DNA of 41,063 nt from Trujillonella endophytica (GTDB lineage Bacteria; Actinomycetota; Actinomycetes; Mycobacteriales; Geodermatophilaceae). The position numbers and the translations under genes were made by a program. Positions 7,628 through 15,738 of this stretch are shown one piece after another (within the stretch, counting starts at the first letter, position 1; each line of letters begins with the position of its first letter). The notes beneath the pieces are model-generated. The model was not told the DNA's origin. It saw nothing but the letters and a program-made list of their open reading frames with translations, and ran no database searches. The DNA lies in assembly GCF_900110555.1 (NCBI RefSeq), contig NZ_FOEE01000022.1, forward strand, positions 1 to 41,063, in the 5' to 3' direction.

Positions 7628-9244
7628 TCAGGATCTGAGCTCGTACTCGGCGAACCTCGAGCGCAGGTCCTTCTTCGAGAACTTGCCGACGCTGGTCTTG
7701 GGCACCTCGTCGATGAACTCCACCGCGTCGGGCATCCACCACTTGGCCACGAGCGGCCGGATGTGGTCGAGGATGTCCGCCTCGGTCGCCGTCTCGCCGT
7801 CCTTGAGGACGACGCACGCCAGCGGGCGCTCGTCCCACTTCGGGTGCGGGATGCCGACGACCGCGGCCTCCTTGACCTTCGGGTGGCTCATGATCGCGTT
7901 CTCGAGGTCGACCGAGCTGATCCACTCGCCGCCGGACTTGATCAGGTCCTTGGTGCGGTCGGCGATCCGGATGGAGCCGTGCTCGTCCATGGCGGCGACG
8001 TCGCCGGTCTTCATCCAGCCGTCGCGGGTGGTGAGCTCCACTCCGGCGTCGGGGTTGTAGTAGTCCTGCGCGCACCAGGGCCCGCGGACCTGGAGCTCGC
8101 CGGTGGCCGTGTCGTCCCAGGGCTGCGGCTCGAGGGTCTCGGCGTCGACGATCCGCGCCTCGACGCCGAACAGCGGGGTGCCGGCGCGGGCCCGGCGGTC
8201 GGCCTTGGTGTCGTCGTCGGCGTCCAGGTAGGCCAGCGGCAGCGCCGCCGACGAGGCGACCGGGTGGGTCTCGGTCATGCCCCACGCCTGCAGGATCGGC
8301 AGCCCGACCTGCTCGCGGTAGGCCTCGCTCAGCGCCTTGGGCACCGCGGAGCCGCCGCAACCGATCTCGCGCAGCGTGTGCGGCTTGCCGGCCAGGTGGG
8401 GCAGCACGCCCTGCCAGATCGTCGGGACGCCGGCGGTGAAGGTGACGCCCTCGTCGACGATGAGCTGGGCCAGCGCCTCGGGCGCCATCATCGGGCCGGG
8501 CATGACCAGCGAGGCGCCGGCCGCCGGGGCGGCCTGGGCGATGCCCCAGGCATTGGCGTGGAACATCGGCACGACCGGCATCGCGACGTCGCGGACGCCG
8601 AGCCCGAACACGTTCGGCGCGATCACGGCCATCGTGTGCAGGAACGTCGAGCGGTGCGTGTAGACGACGCCCTTCGGGTTGCCAGTAGTTCCCGACGTGT
8701 AGCACATCGAGGCGGCGAGGTTCTCGTCCGTGACGCCGAAGTCGACCGGCTGCGCCTGCGCCAGCAGCGTCTCGTAGTCCAGCACCCGGGGGTCGTCGGG
8801 GATCTCGTTGTCGCCGCCGTCGTCCATCACCACGACGTGGCGCACCGTCGTCATGGTGTCGACCAGCTTCCAGAACAGCGGCAGCACGGTGCGGTCGACG
8901 AAGACGACCTCGTCCTCGGCGTGGTTGGCGATGTAGGTGAGCTGCTCGGGGAACAGCCGGATGTTGAGGGTGTGCAGCACCCGGCCGGTGGACGGCGCGG
9001 CGAAGTAGAGCTCCAGGTGCCGCTGGCTGTTCCAGCCGAAGGTGCCGACCCGCCCGTCGGCGCTGATGCCGAGGGTGTCCAGGACCCCGCCGAGCTTGCG
9101 GGTGCGCACCGCCCACTCGGCGTAGGTCGAGCGCACCGGCCCGGTCGGGCTGCCGGTGACGATCGTCCCGTCGCCGTAGTGCTGCTCCACGTGCCGGAAG
9201 ATCGCGTCGATGGTGAGGGGGTAGTCCTGCATCAGGCCACGCAT
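7628..9244 (-). CDS. Medium/long-chain fatty acid-CoA ligase (AMP-forming)
   Basis: A 538-residue ANL-superfamily enzyme that activates a carboxylic acid via an acyl-AMP to the CoA thioester. Core motifs are present in order: TSGTTGNPKG (phosphate loop), AWGMTETHPV, GWMKTGDVA, IADRTKDLIKSGGEWIS (hinge), and PKTSVGKFSKKDLR with the catalytic lysine near the C-terminus. The MQDYPLTIDAIFRHVE start block and overall length match AlkK-like medium/long-chain ligases; the substrate chain length is inferred. ATG at 9244 is used; ATG 9232 is possible. It shares the hairpin at 7586-7626 as terminator. No beta-oxidation genes are next to it. Confidence 0.88.
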   Translation of the reverse strand: MRGLMQDYPLTIDAIFRHVEQHYGDGTIVTGSPTGPVRSTYAEWAVRTRKLGGVLDTLGISADGRVGTFGWNSQRHLELYFAAPSTGRVLHTLNIRLFPEQLTYIANHAEDEVVFVDRTVLPLFWKLVDTMTTVRHVVVMDDGGDNEIPDDPRVLDYETLLAQAQPVDFGVTDENLAASMCYTSGTTGNPKGVVYTHRSTFLHTMAVIAPNVFGLGVRDVAMPVVPMFHANAWGIAQAAPAAGASLVMPGPMMAPEALAQLIVDEGVTFTAGVPTIWQGVLPHLAGKPHTLREIGCGGSAVPKALSEAYREQVGLPILQAWGMTETHPVASSAALPLAYLDADDDTKADRRARAGTPLFGVEARIVDAETLEPQPWDDTATGELQVRGPWCAQDYYNPDAGVELTTRDGWMKTGDVAAMDEHGSIRIADRTKDLIKSGGEWISSVDLENAIMSHPKVKEAAVVGIPHPKWDERPLACVVLKDGETATEADILDHIRPLVAKWWMPDAVEFIDEVPKTSVGKFSKKDLRSRFAEYELRS

Positions 9245-9534
9245 GGCGCGATCGTGCCAGTGGCGCGGCTCACCTTCTACCGGAAGTGCCCCGATCAGCC
9301 GCCGAGCGCCGAGACCTGGTCGACCAGCACCATCAGCGCGTCGTACGCCGGGTGGGGCGCACCCCGCCCGACGCATCGGCAGGGCCCGTCCACCCCAGTA
9401 GGGCCGGTCTCGGTCCGGCAACGGTCGCGGGAACGGCATCGGCGATGATCACGATCATCGCGGCGAGGTCGCCGTCCTCAGGTACGGCGGTGAGGACGGC
9501 GGCCGCAGCGTGGGGTCCGCGATCAGCGCACCGG
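9245..9534. other. Intergenic region without a supported gene
   Basis: 290 bp separate the ligase start from the P450 stop. Short frames here lack family features or good starts. The region should hold the ligase promoter. The one clear element is a dyad at 9443-9460: CGATGAT-CACG-ATCATCG, 7-bp perfect arms with a 4-bp spacer, the size of a TetR- or GntR-type operator. It sits about 200 bp upstream of the ligase start. Confidence 0.5.
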
Positions 9535-10761
9535 TCAGGGCGTGAGGACGACGGGGAGCTCGGCGAGGCCGCGGATCACGAACTCCGGACGGCGGCGGGG
9601 CGGGCGGCCCAGCTCCAGCCGCGAGGTCCGCTCCAGCAGCGCGCCGAAGGTGGCCTGCAGCTCCACGCGGGCCAGCGGCGCCCCGATGCAGAAGTGCACG
9701 CCGGCGCCGAAGGAGATCTGCGGATTGGGCGAGCGGCCGAGGTCCAGGGCGTCCGGATCGGCGAAGACGGCGGGGTCGCGGTTGGCGCTGCCGAGCAGCG
9801 CGGCGACCTTCTGCCCCCGGGCGACGGTCGCGCCGCCGAGCTCGACATCCTCGGTCGCGGTGCGCTCGAACAGCTGCAGCGGCGAGTCGAAGCGCATGAG
9901 CTCCTCGATCGCCGTCGGCAGGAGATCGGGATCGGCGCGCAGCCGGGCCAGCTGGTCGGGGTGCTCCAGCAGGGCCAGCAGCCCGTTGCCGGAGACGTTC
10001 ACCGTCGCCTCGTGGCCGGCGTTGAGCAGCAGGATGCAGGTGGTGACCAGCTCGTCCTCGGTGAGCTGGGCTTGGGCGGGGGCGGTCACGGAGTCGTCGC
10101 GCACCGAGACCAGGTGGCTGACGAGGTCCTCGCCGGGTGCGCGGCGGCGGTCGGCGACCAGTCCGCGCAGGTAGGCGACGAACTCGGCGGCGGCCCGCTC
10201 GGCGGCGTCCTCGACCGCCGTCGTCCGGCCGTACTCGTACATCTTCACGATCGCGTTGGACCACGGGCGCAGCAGCGGCCGGTCGGCGTGCGGCACGCCG
10301 AGCAGCTCGGCGATCACGGCGACCGGCAGCTCCTCGGCCATGCCGGCCAGGACGTCGACGGGCTCGCGGCCGGCCGAGCGCACGACCAGGCCGTCGACCA
10401 GCTCCCGGGCCAGCTCCTGCACCCACGGCCGCAGCCGCTCGACGTGGCCGCGGGCGAAGGCGGTGCTGATCAGCCGGCGCAGCCGGGTGTGGTCCGGCGG
10501 CTCCATCTCCAGGATCGCGTTGCGGTGGATCAGGTTGAACGACCCGAACCGCTCCGCGGGCTCCCGGTCCCGCCAGATGCGGCCCAGCCGCCGGTCGCGC
10601 AGGACGGCGCCGGCCTCGGCGTGGGTGAAGGCCAGCCACAGCCCCAGGCCGTCGTGCCACTGCACCGGCGCCTGCGCGCGGGCCCGGGCGAAGGCGGGAT
10701 AGGGATCGGCGACGACGGCGGGGTCGGCCAGGTCGATCGGCGGCGGGGCGGTGCTGGTCAC
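9535..10761 (-). CDS. Cytochrome P450 (bacterial CYP107/CYP105-like class)
   Basis: A 408-residue soluble P450. The heme-binding loop FGAGVHFCIGAPLAR places the thiolate at Cys358; EELMR gives the ExxR pair; LNAGHEATVN is the I-helix oxygen-binding groove, with Ala instead of the first Thr of the usual AGxET(T). MEPPDHTRLRRLISTAF is the C-helix block. The length and HP-rich N-terminus fit class I bacterial P450s that need separate ferredoxin partners, none of which are adjacent. GTG at 10761 follows TACGCT (10774-10769) by 7 nt, so the mRNA is probably leaderless. The substrate is unknown. Confidence 0.92.
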   Translation of the reverse strand: MTSTAPPPIDLADPAVVADPYPAFARARAQAPVQWHDGLGLWLAFTHAEAGAVLRDRRLGRIWRDREPAERFGSFNLIHRNAILEMEPPDHTRLRRLISTAFARGHVERLRPWVQELARELVDGLVVRSAGREPVDVLAGMAEELPVAVIAELLGVPHADRPLLRPWSNAIVKMYEYGRTTAVEDAAERAAAEFVAYLRGLVADRRRAPGEDLVSHLVSVRDDSVTAPAQAQLTEDELVTTCILLLNAGHEATVNVSGNGLLALLEHPDQLARLRADPDLLPTAIEELMRFDSPLQLFERTATEDVELGGATVARGQKVAALLGSANRDPAVFADPDALDLGRSPNPQISFGAGVHFCIGAPLARVELQATFGALLERTSRLELGRPPRRRPEFVIRGLAELPVVLTP

Positions 10762-10768
10762 GCCGTCG

Positions 10769-10826
10769 AGCGTAGGAGGGGTCGCCGGGTGTGCCGGCTC
10801 ACCGCCGTCGGGGCGCCGCCTAGCCT
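10769..10826. promoter_or_regulatory. Divergent leaderless promoters for P450 and SEC-C genes
   Basis: On the minus strand TACGCT (10774-10769) lies 7 nt before the P450 GTG. On the plus strand TAGCCT (10821-10826) lies 6 nt before the SEC-C ATG at 10833. Both match TAnnnT at the distance expected for leaderless transcripts. Confidence 0.5.
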
Positions 10827-10832
10827 GGAGGC

Positions 10833-11774
10833 ATGGCCCGCTCCGCGACCCGCCGCAAGCCCAGTTCCGCTCCCGCCGCCGAGGGGGGCGCCGTCAACCC
10901 CAAGGCGCCGTGCCCGTGCGGCTCGGGCCGCCGCTACAAGCACTGCCACGGCTCGGGCTACGCCCCGCCGGTGACCCGGCCGTTCGAGGGCCTGCCGGGC
11001 GAGCCCGACTGGGTGGCGCTGCGCGAGCTGGTGCCGGCCGCGACGGCCCCGCTGAAGACGACGGACGGCCGCGACGTGACGCTGGCCAGCGTCCTGCCGG
11101 GCGGGGCGCCGGCCCTGGTCCGGGCCAACGGCGAGATCATGCTGGGCGTCCAGCTCCCGGCCTCCTCCGACGACGTCAGCCGCGATCTGGGCACCGCCCT
11201 GGCCGCCGCCCTCGAGGCCCCGACCGGCGCGCCGGTCGAGCCGGGCCCGATCGGCGCCGCGGGCTCTGCGGGGCCGCGGCTGCAGGAGCTGCTCGACCTC
11301 TCCGCGCCGCTGGACGTCACCGTGCACGAGGACTTCGCCTTCTGGCTGGAGGGCACCGACCCCTCGCCGGCGGCGAAGGCCGGGCTGGAGCAGGCCAACC
11401 AGGCGGTGCTGCCCACGGTGCGCCTGCCCGGGCTCGGCGCGGCCTACTGGGTCCGGCCCAGCGACGAGCGGGCGCACCTGCGCTGGGTCCGCCCGGAGCC
11501 GGAGGAGAAGCTGCTCGACGCGCTGGCCCGGCTCTCGGCGTCGGAGCAGATCCTGCTCGGCGAGGGCACCCGCTACGCCGGGGCGTTCAGGGCGCACGGC
11601 CTCGTCGTCCCGGTGTGGGACCTGCCGGCCGACACCCTCGCCGACGACTGGACCGACGCTGCCACCGACTTCCAGGCCCGCCTGGAGCAGGCCCTGACGG
11701 TCACCGACCCGCTGACCTCCGACGAGCGCCGGGCCCGCGCCGGCCTGATCTCCCGCCAGATCACCCTGCGCTGA
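10833..11774 (+). CDS. SEC-C motif protein (DUF5926-like)
   Basis: A 313-residue protein whose N-terminus carries a SEC-C zinc hook: C27-P-C29-GSGRRYKH-C38-H39, the motif also found at the SecA C-terminus and in many unrelated cytosolic proteins. The rest (FEGLPGEPDWVALRELVPAATAPL... and LPGLGAAYWVRPSDERAHLRW...) matches what I remember of the actinobacterial DUF5926 family, whose function is not known. The ATG at 10833 has GGAGG immediately upstream and a TAGCCT -10 element 6 nt before it, so translation could be leaderless or SD-led. A 21-bp-stem hairpin follows the stop. Confidence 0.85.
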   Translation: MARSATRRKPSSAPAAEGGAVNPKAPCPCGSGRRYKHCHGSGYAPPVTRPFEGLPGEPDWVALRELVPAATAPLKTTDGRDVTLASVLPGGAPALVRANGEIMLGVQLPASSDDVSRDLGTALAAALEAPTGAPVEPGPIGAAGSAGPRLQELLDLSAPLDVTVHEDFAFWLEGTDPSPAAKAGLEQANQAVLPTVRLPGLGAAYWVRPSDERAHLRWVRPEPEEKLLDALARLSASEQILLGEGTRYAGAFRAHGLVVPVWDLPADTLADDWTDAATDFQARLEQALTVTDPLTSDERRARAGLISRQITLR

Positions 11775-11790
11775 CGGGGGCGCTCCCCAC

Positions 11791-11847
11791 CGAGTCCTGC
11801 GAACTCGTGGCCATCGCGCGCTGATCGCCACGAGTTCGCAGGACTCG
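11791..11847. terminator. Perfect 21-bp-stem hairpin
   Basis: Left arm 11791-11811 (begins CGAGTCCTGCGAACTCG) and right arm 11827-11847 are exact reverse complements over 21 bp, with a 15-nt loop. It begins 16 bp after the SEC-C gene stop and ends about 40 bp before the -10 element of the next gene. No U-tract follows. It most likely terminates the SEC-C transcript; the unusually long perfect stem could also mark a repeat family. Confidence 0.7.
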
Positions 11848-11898
11848 CGTGGCCCCGAGCCCACCGCGGCCGCGCTTCCTGGCATAGCTTCTGCCGCC

Positions 11899-12552
11899 GT
11901 GTCCCAGCAGCAGGAGCTGTCCCCGCGCGCGCAGCGCCGCCTCGAGAAGCGTCTCCGGGAGGCGCTGCCGCCCTACGACGGGCCGGAGGCGGCCTCGCCG
12001 CCGCTGCGGTGGGTGCGGCGGTTCACCCCGCTGGGCATCGGCCGCCGCCGGGTGGTCGTGCGGATCGGCGGCGGCCGGCTGCAGATCGTGCGGACGCCGC
12101 GGTTCGGCGGGGAGCGCGTGGTCGCCGAGGGGGCCCTGGCCGAGTTCCACGGCGCCGCGCCGTCGCGGGGCGGCCGCGGGCTGCACCTGTGGCACGGCGA
12201 CCGGTTGTTCCGGCTGACCGGTCGGTCGACAGCCCGCCACGAGGGCGGCGGGTCGGACTCCTGGACGCTCGGCGACGACCCGGTCAGCGCGGTCATCGCC
12301 GTCGTCCTGCTGCCGTTCCTGCTGGTCTACCTGCTGTGGCTGCTGATCGGCTCCTACACCGCCATGGTGCGGTCGGAGCGGGAGAACGCGGCCACCACCC
12401 TGCGGTGGCTGCGGCCCGTGCTCGGCGCACCGCTCCCGGGACGGGCCTACCGGCCGCCGCTGCCCGGGCGCTGGCCGGCGCTCGGGCGTTGGCTGGTGCG
12501 GCTGGCCGTGCTGGGCGCGATCGCGGCGGGCGCGGTGCTGGCCATCCGCTGA
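11899..12552 (+). CDS. Unknown membrane protein (217 aa)
   Basis: I do not recognise this family. The N-terminus is charged and helical (SPRAQRRLEKRLREALPPYDG), followed by a beta-rich soluble part (RRRVVVRIGGGRLQIVRTPRFGG), a strong transmembrane segment (VIAVVLLPFLLVYLLWLLIG, about 134-153) and a second C-terminal hydrophobic helix (LVRLAVLGAIAAGAVLAI). This would place the soluble domain in the cytoplasm or at the membrane face. GTG at 11899 is preceded by TAGCTT at 11885-11890, so a leaderless or near-leaderless mRNA is likely. It converges with the LAXTG gene with 19 bp between stops. Confidence 0.75.
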   Translation: MSQQQELSPRAQRRLEKRLREALPPYDGPEAASPPLRWVRRFTPLGIGRRRVVVRIGGGRLQIVRTPRFGGERVVAEGALAEFHGAAPSRGGRGLHLWHGDRLFRLTGRSTARHEGGGSDSWTLGDDPVSAVIAVVLLPFLLVYLLWLLIGSYTAMVRSERENAATTLRWLRPVLGAPLPGRAYRPPLPGRWPALGRWLVRLAVLGAIAAGAVLAIR

Positions 12553-12571
12553 CCCTCGACGGGCGGCGGCG

Positions 12572-13489
12572 TCAGGCCCGGCGGCGGCCCAGCAGCGTGA
12601 GCCCGGTGCCGAGCCCGAGGGCCACGACACCGCCGGCGAGGTAGGGCTTCGGGTCCATGCCGGTGTAGGCGAGCTGCCCGCCGCCGGGGCCGCCGCCGCT
12701 CACGACCGGGACGACGACCGGCTGGTGCTGCTCCGGCTGCGCCACGGGCTGCACCGGCTGCGGGTGCTGGGGCTGCGGCGCGGGTGCCGGCGCCGGTGCC
12801 GCCTCCGGGCAGATCAGCGCGTCGACGAGGTCGACCAGCGGCTGGGGCAGCCGGTCGAGCACCACGCCCAGGCCGATGCCCTCGAGCAGGTGCACGACCT
12901 CGCCCAGCGGCAGGCAGAAGCCCGCTGGGAGCTCGAGTCCCGGCAGTCCGCTGCAGTCGAAGGGGACGTCGGCCGGCAGCAGGTCCAGCACGGTCTCGCA
13001 GGTGAGCCCGGGCAGCTCCGCGCAGGCGGGGCCGGTCGGGTCGGTCACGCAGTCCAGCAGGACCGTCAGCGCCGGGCAGCCGCCGCCGACGCCGAGCACC
13101 CCGGCCAGCGCCGCGCACCCGTCCCCGATCGGGCCCACGACCGCGTCGGTGCCGGGGAGTCCGGGCAGCGCCACCGCGCCGGGAGGCTCGGTGCCCGGCT
13201 CGCCGGCACCGGTCGCCGGGGCGCCCCCGGGCGACGTCGCCGGCGGCTCGGCGTCCGTGCCCGCTCCGGCGTCCGCGGCGGGCGGGGGAGCCGGGGCCGA
13301 TCCGGGAGCTCCGCCCGGGGCGAGCAGCTCGGCGCACGCCCCAGGGGTCAGCGCGAGCAGGGAGCCGACGCACTCCTGCAGTCCCCGGGCCGGGTCCGGG
13401 GACGGCGTGGCCGACGCCGTTCCCGGGAGGAGCAGCAGCGCGCCCAGCGCCGTCAGCAGGGCGAGCAGCACGCGGGTCGTGCGGGTCAC
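12572..13489 (-). CDS. Secreted LAXTG cell-wall-anchored protein (class E-type sortase substrate)
   Basis: The 305-residue product has a signal peptide (TRTTRVLLALLTALGALLLLPG, cleavage near TASA-TP), an Ala/Pro/Gly-rich low-complexity part, a Cys-containing Leu/Pro-rich middle with about ten cysteines, and a C-terminal sorting signal: LAYTG at 273-277, a hydrophobic helix (about 284-300) and an RRR tail. LAXTG is the motif attributed to class E sortases of high-GC Gram-positives. The GTG at 13489 has GGGGGAA a few nt upstream. No sortase gene lies in the window. The passenger region is not recognised; the cysteines suggest disulfide-stapled short repeats. Confidence 0.8.
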   Translation of the reverse strand: MTRTTRVLLALLTALGALLLLPGTASATPSPDPARGLQECVGSLLALTPGACAELLAPGGAPGSAPAPPPAADAGAGTDAEPPATSPGGAPATGAGEPGTEPPGAVALPGLPGTDAVVGPIGDGCAALAGVLGVGGGCPALTVLLDCVTDPTGPACAELPGLTCETVLDLLPADVPFDCSGLPGLELPAGFCLPLGEVVHLLEGIGLGVVLDRLPQPLVDLVDALICPEAAPAPAPAPQPQHPQPVQPVAQPEQHQPVVVPVVSGGGPGGGQLAYTGMDPKPYLAGGVVALGLGTGLTLLGRRRA

Positions 13490-13607
13490 GGTTCCCCCGA
13501 GGAGTCGGCACCGGTTGGCGCGCTGTCCTACGAGCGGCGGGGAGGGAGGTCACGCGCTCCGCCGGACGAGCTGCGCGCCGCCACCTACCGTGACGGGCCG
13601 GTCCGCT

Positions 13608-14879
13608 TCACGTCACCGGATCGCGCAGGACCGGGCACGACATGCACCGCGGGCCGCCGCGGCCGCTGCCCAGCTCGGCGCCGGCGATCCGGACCACCTC
13701 GATGCCGGCCGCCTCGAGCGCGGCGTTGGTGACGGTGTTGCGCTCGTAGGCCACGGCCAGCCGCGGGGCCAGCGCGAGGGTGTTGTTGCCGTCGTCCCAC
13801 TGCTCCCGCTCCGCCGTCACCGGGTCCAGCCCGGTGTCGATCACCCGCAGCCGCTCGATGCCCATGGCGGCGGCGGCCGCGGCGAGGAACGGCCCGGGGC
13901 CCCGGACGACCAGGTCGGCGCCGTCCCCGTCGGCCGGCTCGCCCGCCCCGGCGGTGACCGTCCAGGCGAGCAGCGAGTCGGCCACCGCGGGGTACACGAC
14001 CATGGCGTCGACGTCGACCATCGTGGCGATGGTGTCCAGGTGCATGGTCGCCCGCTGCTGCGCGATCGGGACGGCGAGCACGGTGTGCGCCAGGCCGCGG
14101 GCGAACACCCGCCGGGCCAGCCGCTCGGCGCCGCCCGCCGTCGTCCGCTCGCCGACGCCGACCGCCACCACCCCGGGCGCCAGCAGCAGGACGTCGCCGC
14201 CCTCCAGGTGCTCCAGGGCCGGGTCGTAGAGCCGGCCGACGCCGGCGAACCGCGGATGGTGGGCGTAGAGGGCGCCGGTGATCGTCGTCTCCCGCCGGCG
14301 GGCCGGCATGGCCAGCGAGGTCACCGCCACCTGGTCGCCCACCCACACCGACGAGTCGCGGGTGAACAGGAGGTTGGGCAGCGGTGGGACGACGAACCCC
14401 CCGCGCGCCATGAGCTCCCAGCCCAGGCCGCGGGCCCCGGGCAGCTCGTCGTGCGCGAGGCCGGCGATCAGCGTCGCGGCCAGCTCGGCGGGTGGCAGGT
14501 CGCCCAGGTGGGCGGCCGCGACCCGGCGCAGGGTGGCGCCCAGCCGCGGGTCGTCGACCGCCGCCTCCACGAGCTCCGCGCGGGCCCCGGGGAGCTCCAG
14601 CACCTCGGCGAGCAGCCGGTCGACGTACAGCACGTCGACCCCGCGGGCGGCGAGCTCGGCGGCGAAGGCGTCGTGCTCCTCCTGCGCCCGCGCCACCCAC
14701 GGCAGGCCGTCGAACAGCAGCTCGTCGTTGTTGCGCGGGGTGAGCCGGCGGAGCTCGGCGCCGGGCCGGTGCAGCAGGACGGTGCGCAGCCGGCCGACCT
14801 CGCTGGCCACGCCGGGGCCCCGCCGGAGGGGCCCACCACCAGCGGGCGAGGGGTGGGGGGCGGCGGGGTCCTTCGACAC
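13608..14879 (-). CDS. arcA: Arginine deiminase
   Basis: A 423-residue enzyme that hydrolyses L-arginine to citrulline and ammonia. Diagnostic segments are [18 protein letters not shown] at the N-terminus, [31 protein letters not shown] (catalytic His), NNTLALAP and the C-terminal CMSCPVLR with the nucleophile at Cys415. All active-site blocks are intact. GTG at 14879 is chosen because it precedes SKDPAAP and sits 7 nt behind a CAGCCT -10-like hexamer; a later GTG (VASEVGRL) would also give a full domain. There is no arcB or arcC nearby, so it may act in arginine catabolism or acid response by itself. Confidence 0.93.
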   Translation of the reverse strand: MSKDPAAPHPSPAGGGPLRRGPGVASEVGRLRTVLLHRPGAELRRLTPRNNDELLFDGLPWVARAQEEHDAFAAELAARGVDVLYVDRLLAEVLELPGARAELVEAAVDDPRLGATLRRVAAAHLGDLPPAELAATLIAGLAHDELPGARGLGWELMARGGFVVPPLPNLLFTRDSSVWVGDQVAVTSLAMPARRRETTITGALYAHHPRFAGVGRLYDPALEHLEGGDVLLLAPGVVAVGVGERTTAGGAERLARRVFARGLAHTVLAVPIAQQRATMHLDTIATMVDVDAMVVYPAVADSLLAWTVTAGAGEPADGDGADLVVRGPGPFLAAAAAAMGIERLRVIDTGLDPVTAEREQWDDGNNTLALAPRLAVAYERNTVTNAALEAAGIEVVRIAGAELGSGRGGPRCMSCPVLRDPVT

Positions 14880-14943
14880 CCGACCGAGGCTGGCACATCG
14901 GCCGCGCCGCGCGCTCGGTAGCGTCCGCCGTCGGGGGACAGCG

Positions 14944-14960
14944 CGGTCCCCGAGGGACCG
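14944..14960 (+). promoter_or_regulatory. Small hairpin overlapping the SDR ribosome-binding site
   Basis: CGGTCCC-CGA-GGGACCG is a perfect 7-bp stem with a 3-nt loop. It lies between a TAGCGT -10 element (14919-14924) and the SD GGAGG (14960-14964), and its last base is the first base of the SD. It could modulate SDR translation or be an operator half-site pair. Confidence 0.4.
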
Positions 14961-14970
14961 GAGGTGCGGC

Positions 14971-15738
14971 GTGGACCTGTTCGACCTGACCGGGAAGGTC
15001 GCCGTCGTCACCGGCGGCACCCGCGGCATCGGCCTGATGATGGCCCGCGGCCTGCTGCAGGCCGGGGCGTCGGTCTACGTCAGCTCCCGCAAGGCCGAGG
15101 CCGGCGAGGCCGCCGTCGCCGAGCTCGGGCAGTTCGGACGGGTCGCCTCGATCCCCGCCGACGTCTCCACCGAGGCCGAGTGCGTGCGGCTCGCCGAGGA
15201 GGTCGGCCGGCGCGAGGAGCGGGTGCATGTGCTGGTCAACAACGCCGGCGCCACCTGGGGGGCGCCGCTGGACGAGTTCCCGGCAGCTGCCTGGGACAAG
15301 GTGCTCGACCTCAACCTCAAGGCGCCGTTCTTCCTGACCCGCGCCTTCCTCCCCCTGCTGGAGGCCGCGGCCACCCCCGACGACCCGGCGCGCGTGGTGA
15401 ACGTCGGCAGCATCGACGGCCTGCACGCCCCGCAGCTGCCGACGTACTCCTACTCGGCGAGCAAGGCCGGCGTGCACCACCTGACCCGGGTGCTGGCCAA
15501 GGAGCTGGGGCCGCGGGCGATCACGGTCAACGCGGTGGCCCCGGGTCCGTTCGAGTCGAAGATGATGGCCGCGACCTTGGAGGCGTTCGGGGACGAGATC
15601 GCGGCGTCGGCGCCGCTGCGGCGGATCGGCCGGCCCGACGACATGGCCGGCGTCGTCGTCTACCTCGCCAGCCGGGCCGGCGCGTACGTGACCGGCGCCG
15701 TCATCCCGGTCGACGGCGGCCGCGCGACGACGCTCTAG
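14971..15738 (+). CDS. Short-chain dehydrogenase/reductase (NAD(P)-dependent)
   Basis: A 255-residue classical SDR. The cofactor motif TGGTRGIG (Gly15, Gly19, Gly21), the NNAG block, catalytic Ser147 and Y161-SAS-K165 are all present, and PGPFES and the C-terminal GAVIPVDGG fold closure are intact. Arg40-Lys41 after the second beta strand suggests NADP preference. The substrate is not evident; the sequence style is close to 3-oxoacyl-ACP reductase or gluconate/rhamnolipid reductase-type SDRs. GTG at 14971 has GGAGG 6 nt upstream. Its TAG stop overlaps the TAG stop of the convergent map gene in a shared CTAG. Confidence 0.9.
   Translation: MDLFDLTGKVAVVTGGTRGIGLMMARGLLQAGASVYVSSRKAEAGEAAVAELGQFGRVASIPADVSTEAECVRLAEEVGRREERVHVLVNNAGATWGAPLDEFPAAAWDKVLDLNLKAPFFLTRAFLPLLEAAATPDDPARVVNVGSIDGLHAPQLPTYSYSASKAGVHHLTRVLAKELGPRAITVNAVAPGPFESKMMAATLEAFGDEIAASAPLRRIGRPDDMAGVVVYLASRAGAYVTGAVIPVDGGRATTL

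Noticed and set aside
7628-9439. Longer 603-residue version of the acyl-CoA ligase
   Set aside because: The extra N-terminal 65 residues are Arg/Pro-rich without family similarity; MRGLMQDYPLTID at 9244 is the normal start.
9286-10974. 562-codon rightward frame across the P450 gene
   Set aside because: Gly/Arg/Gln/His-rich low-complexity reading opposite a P450 with all motifs intact.
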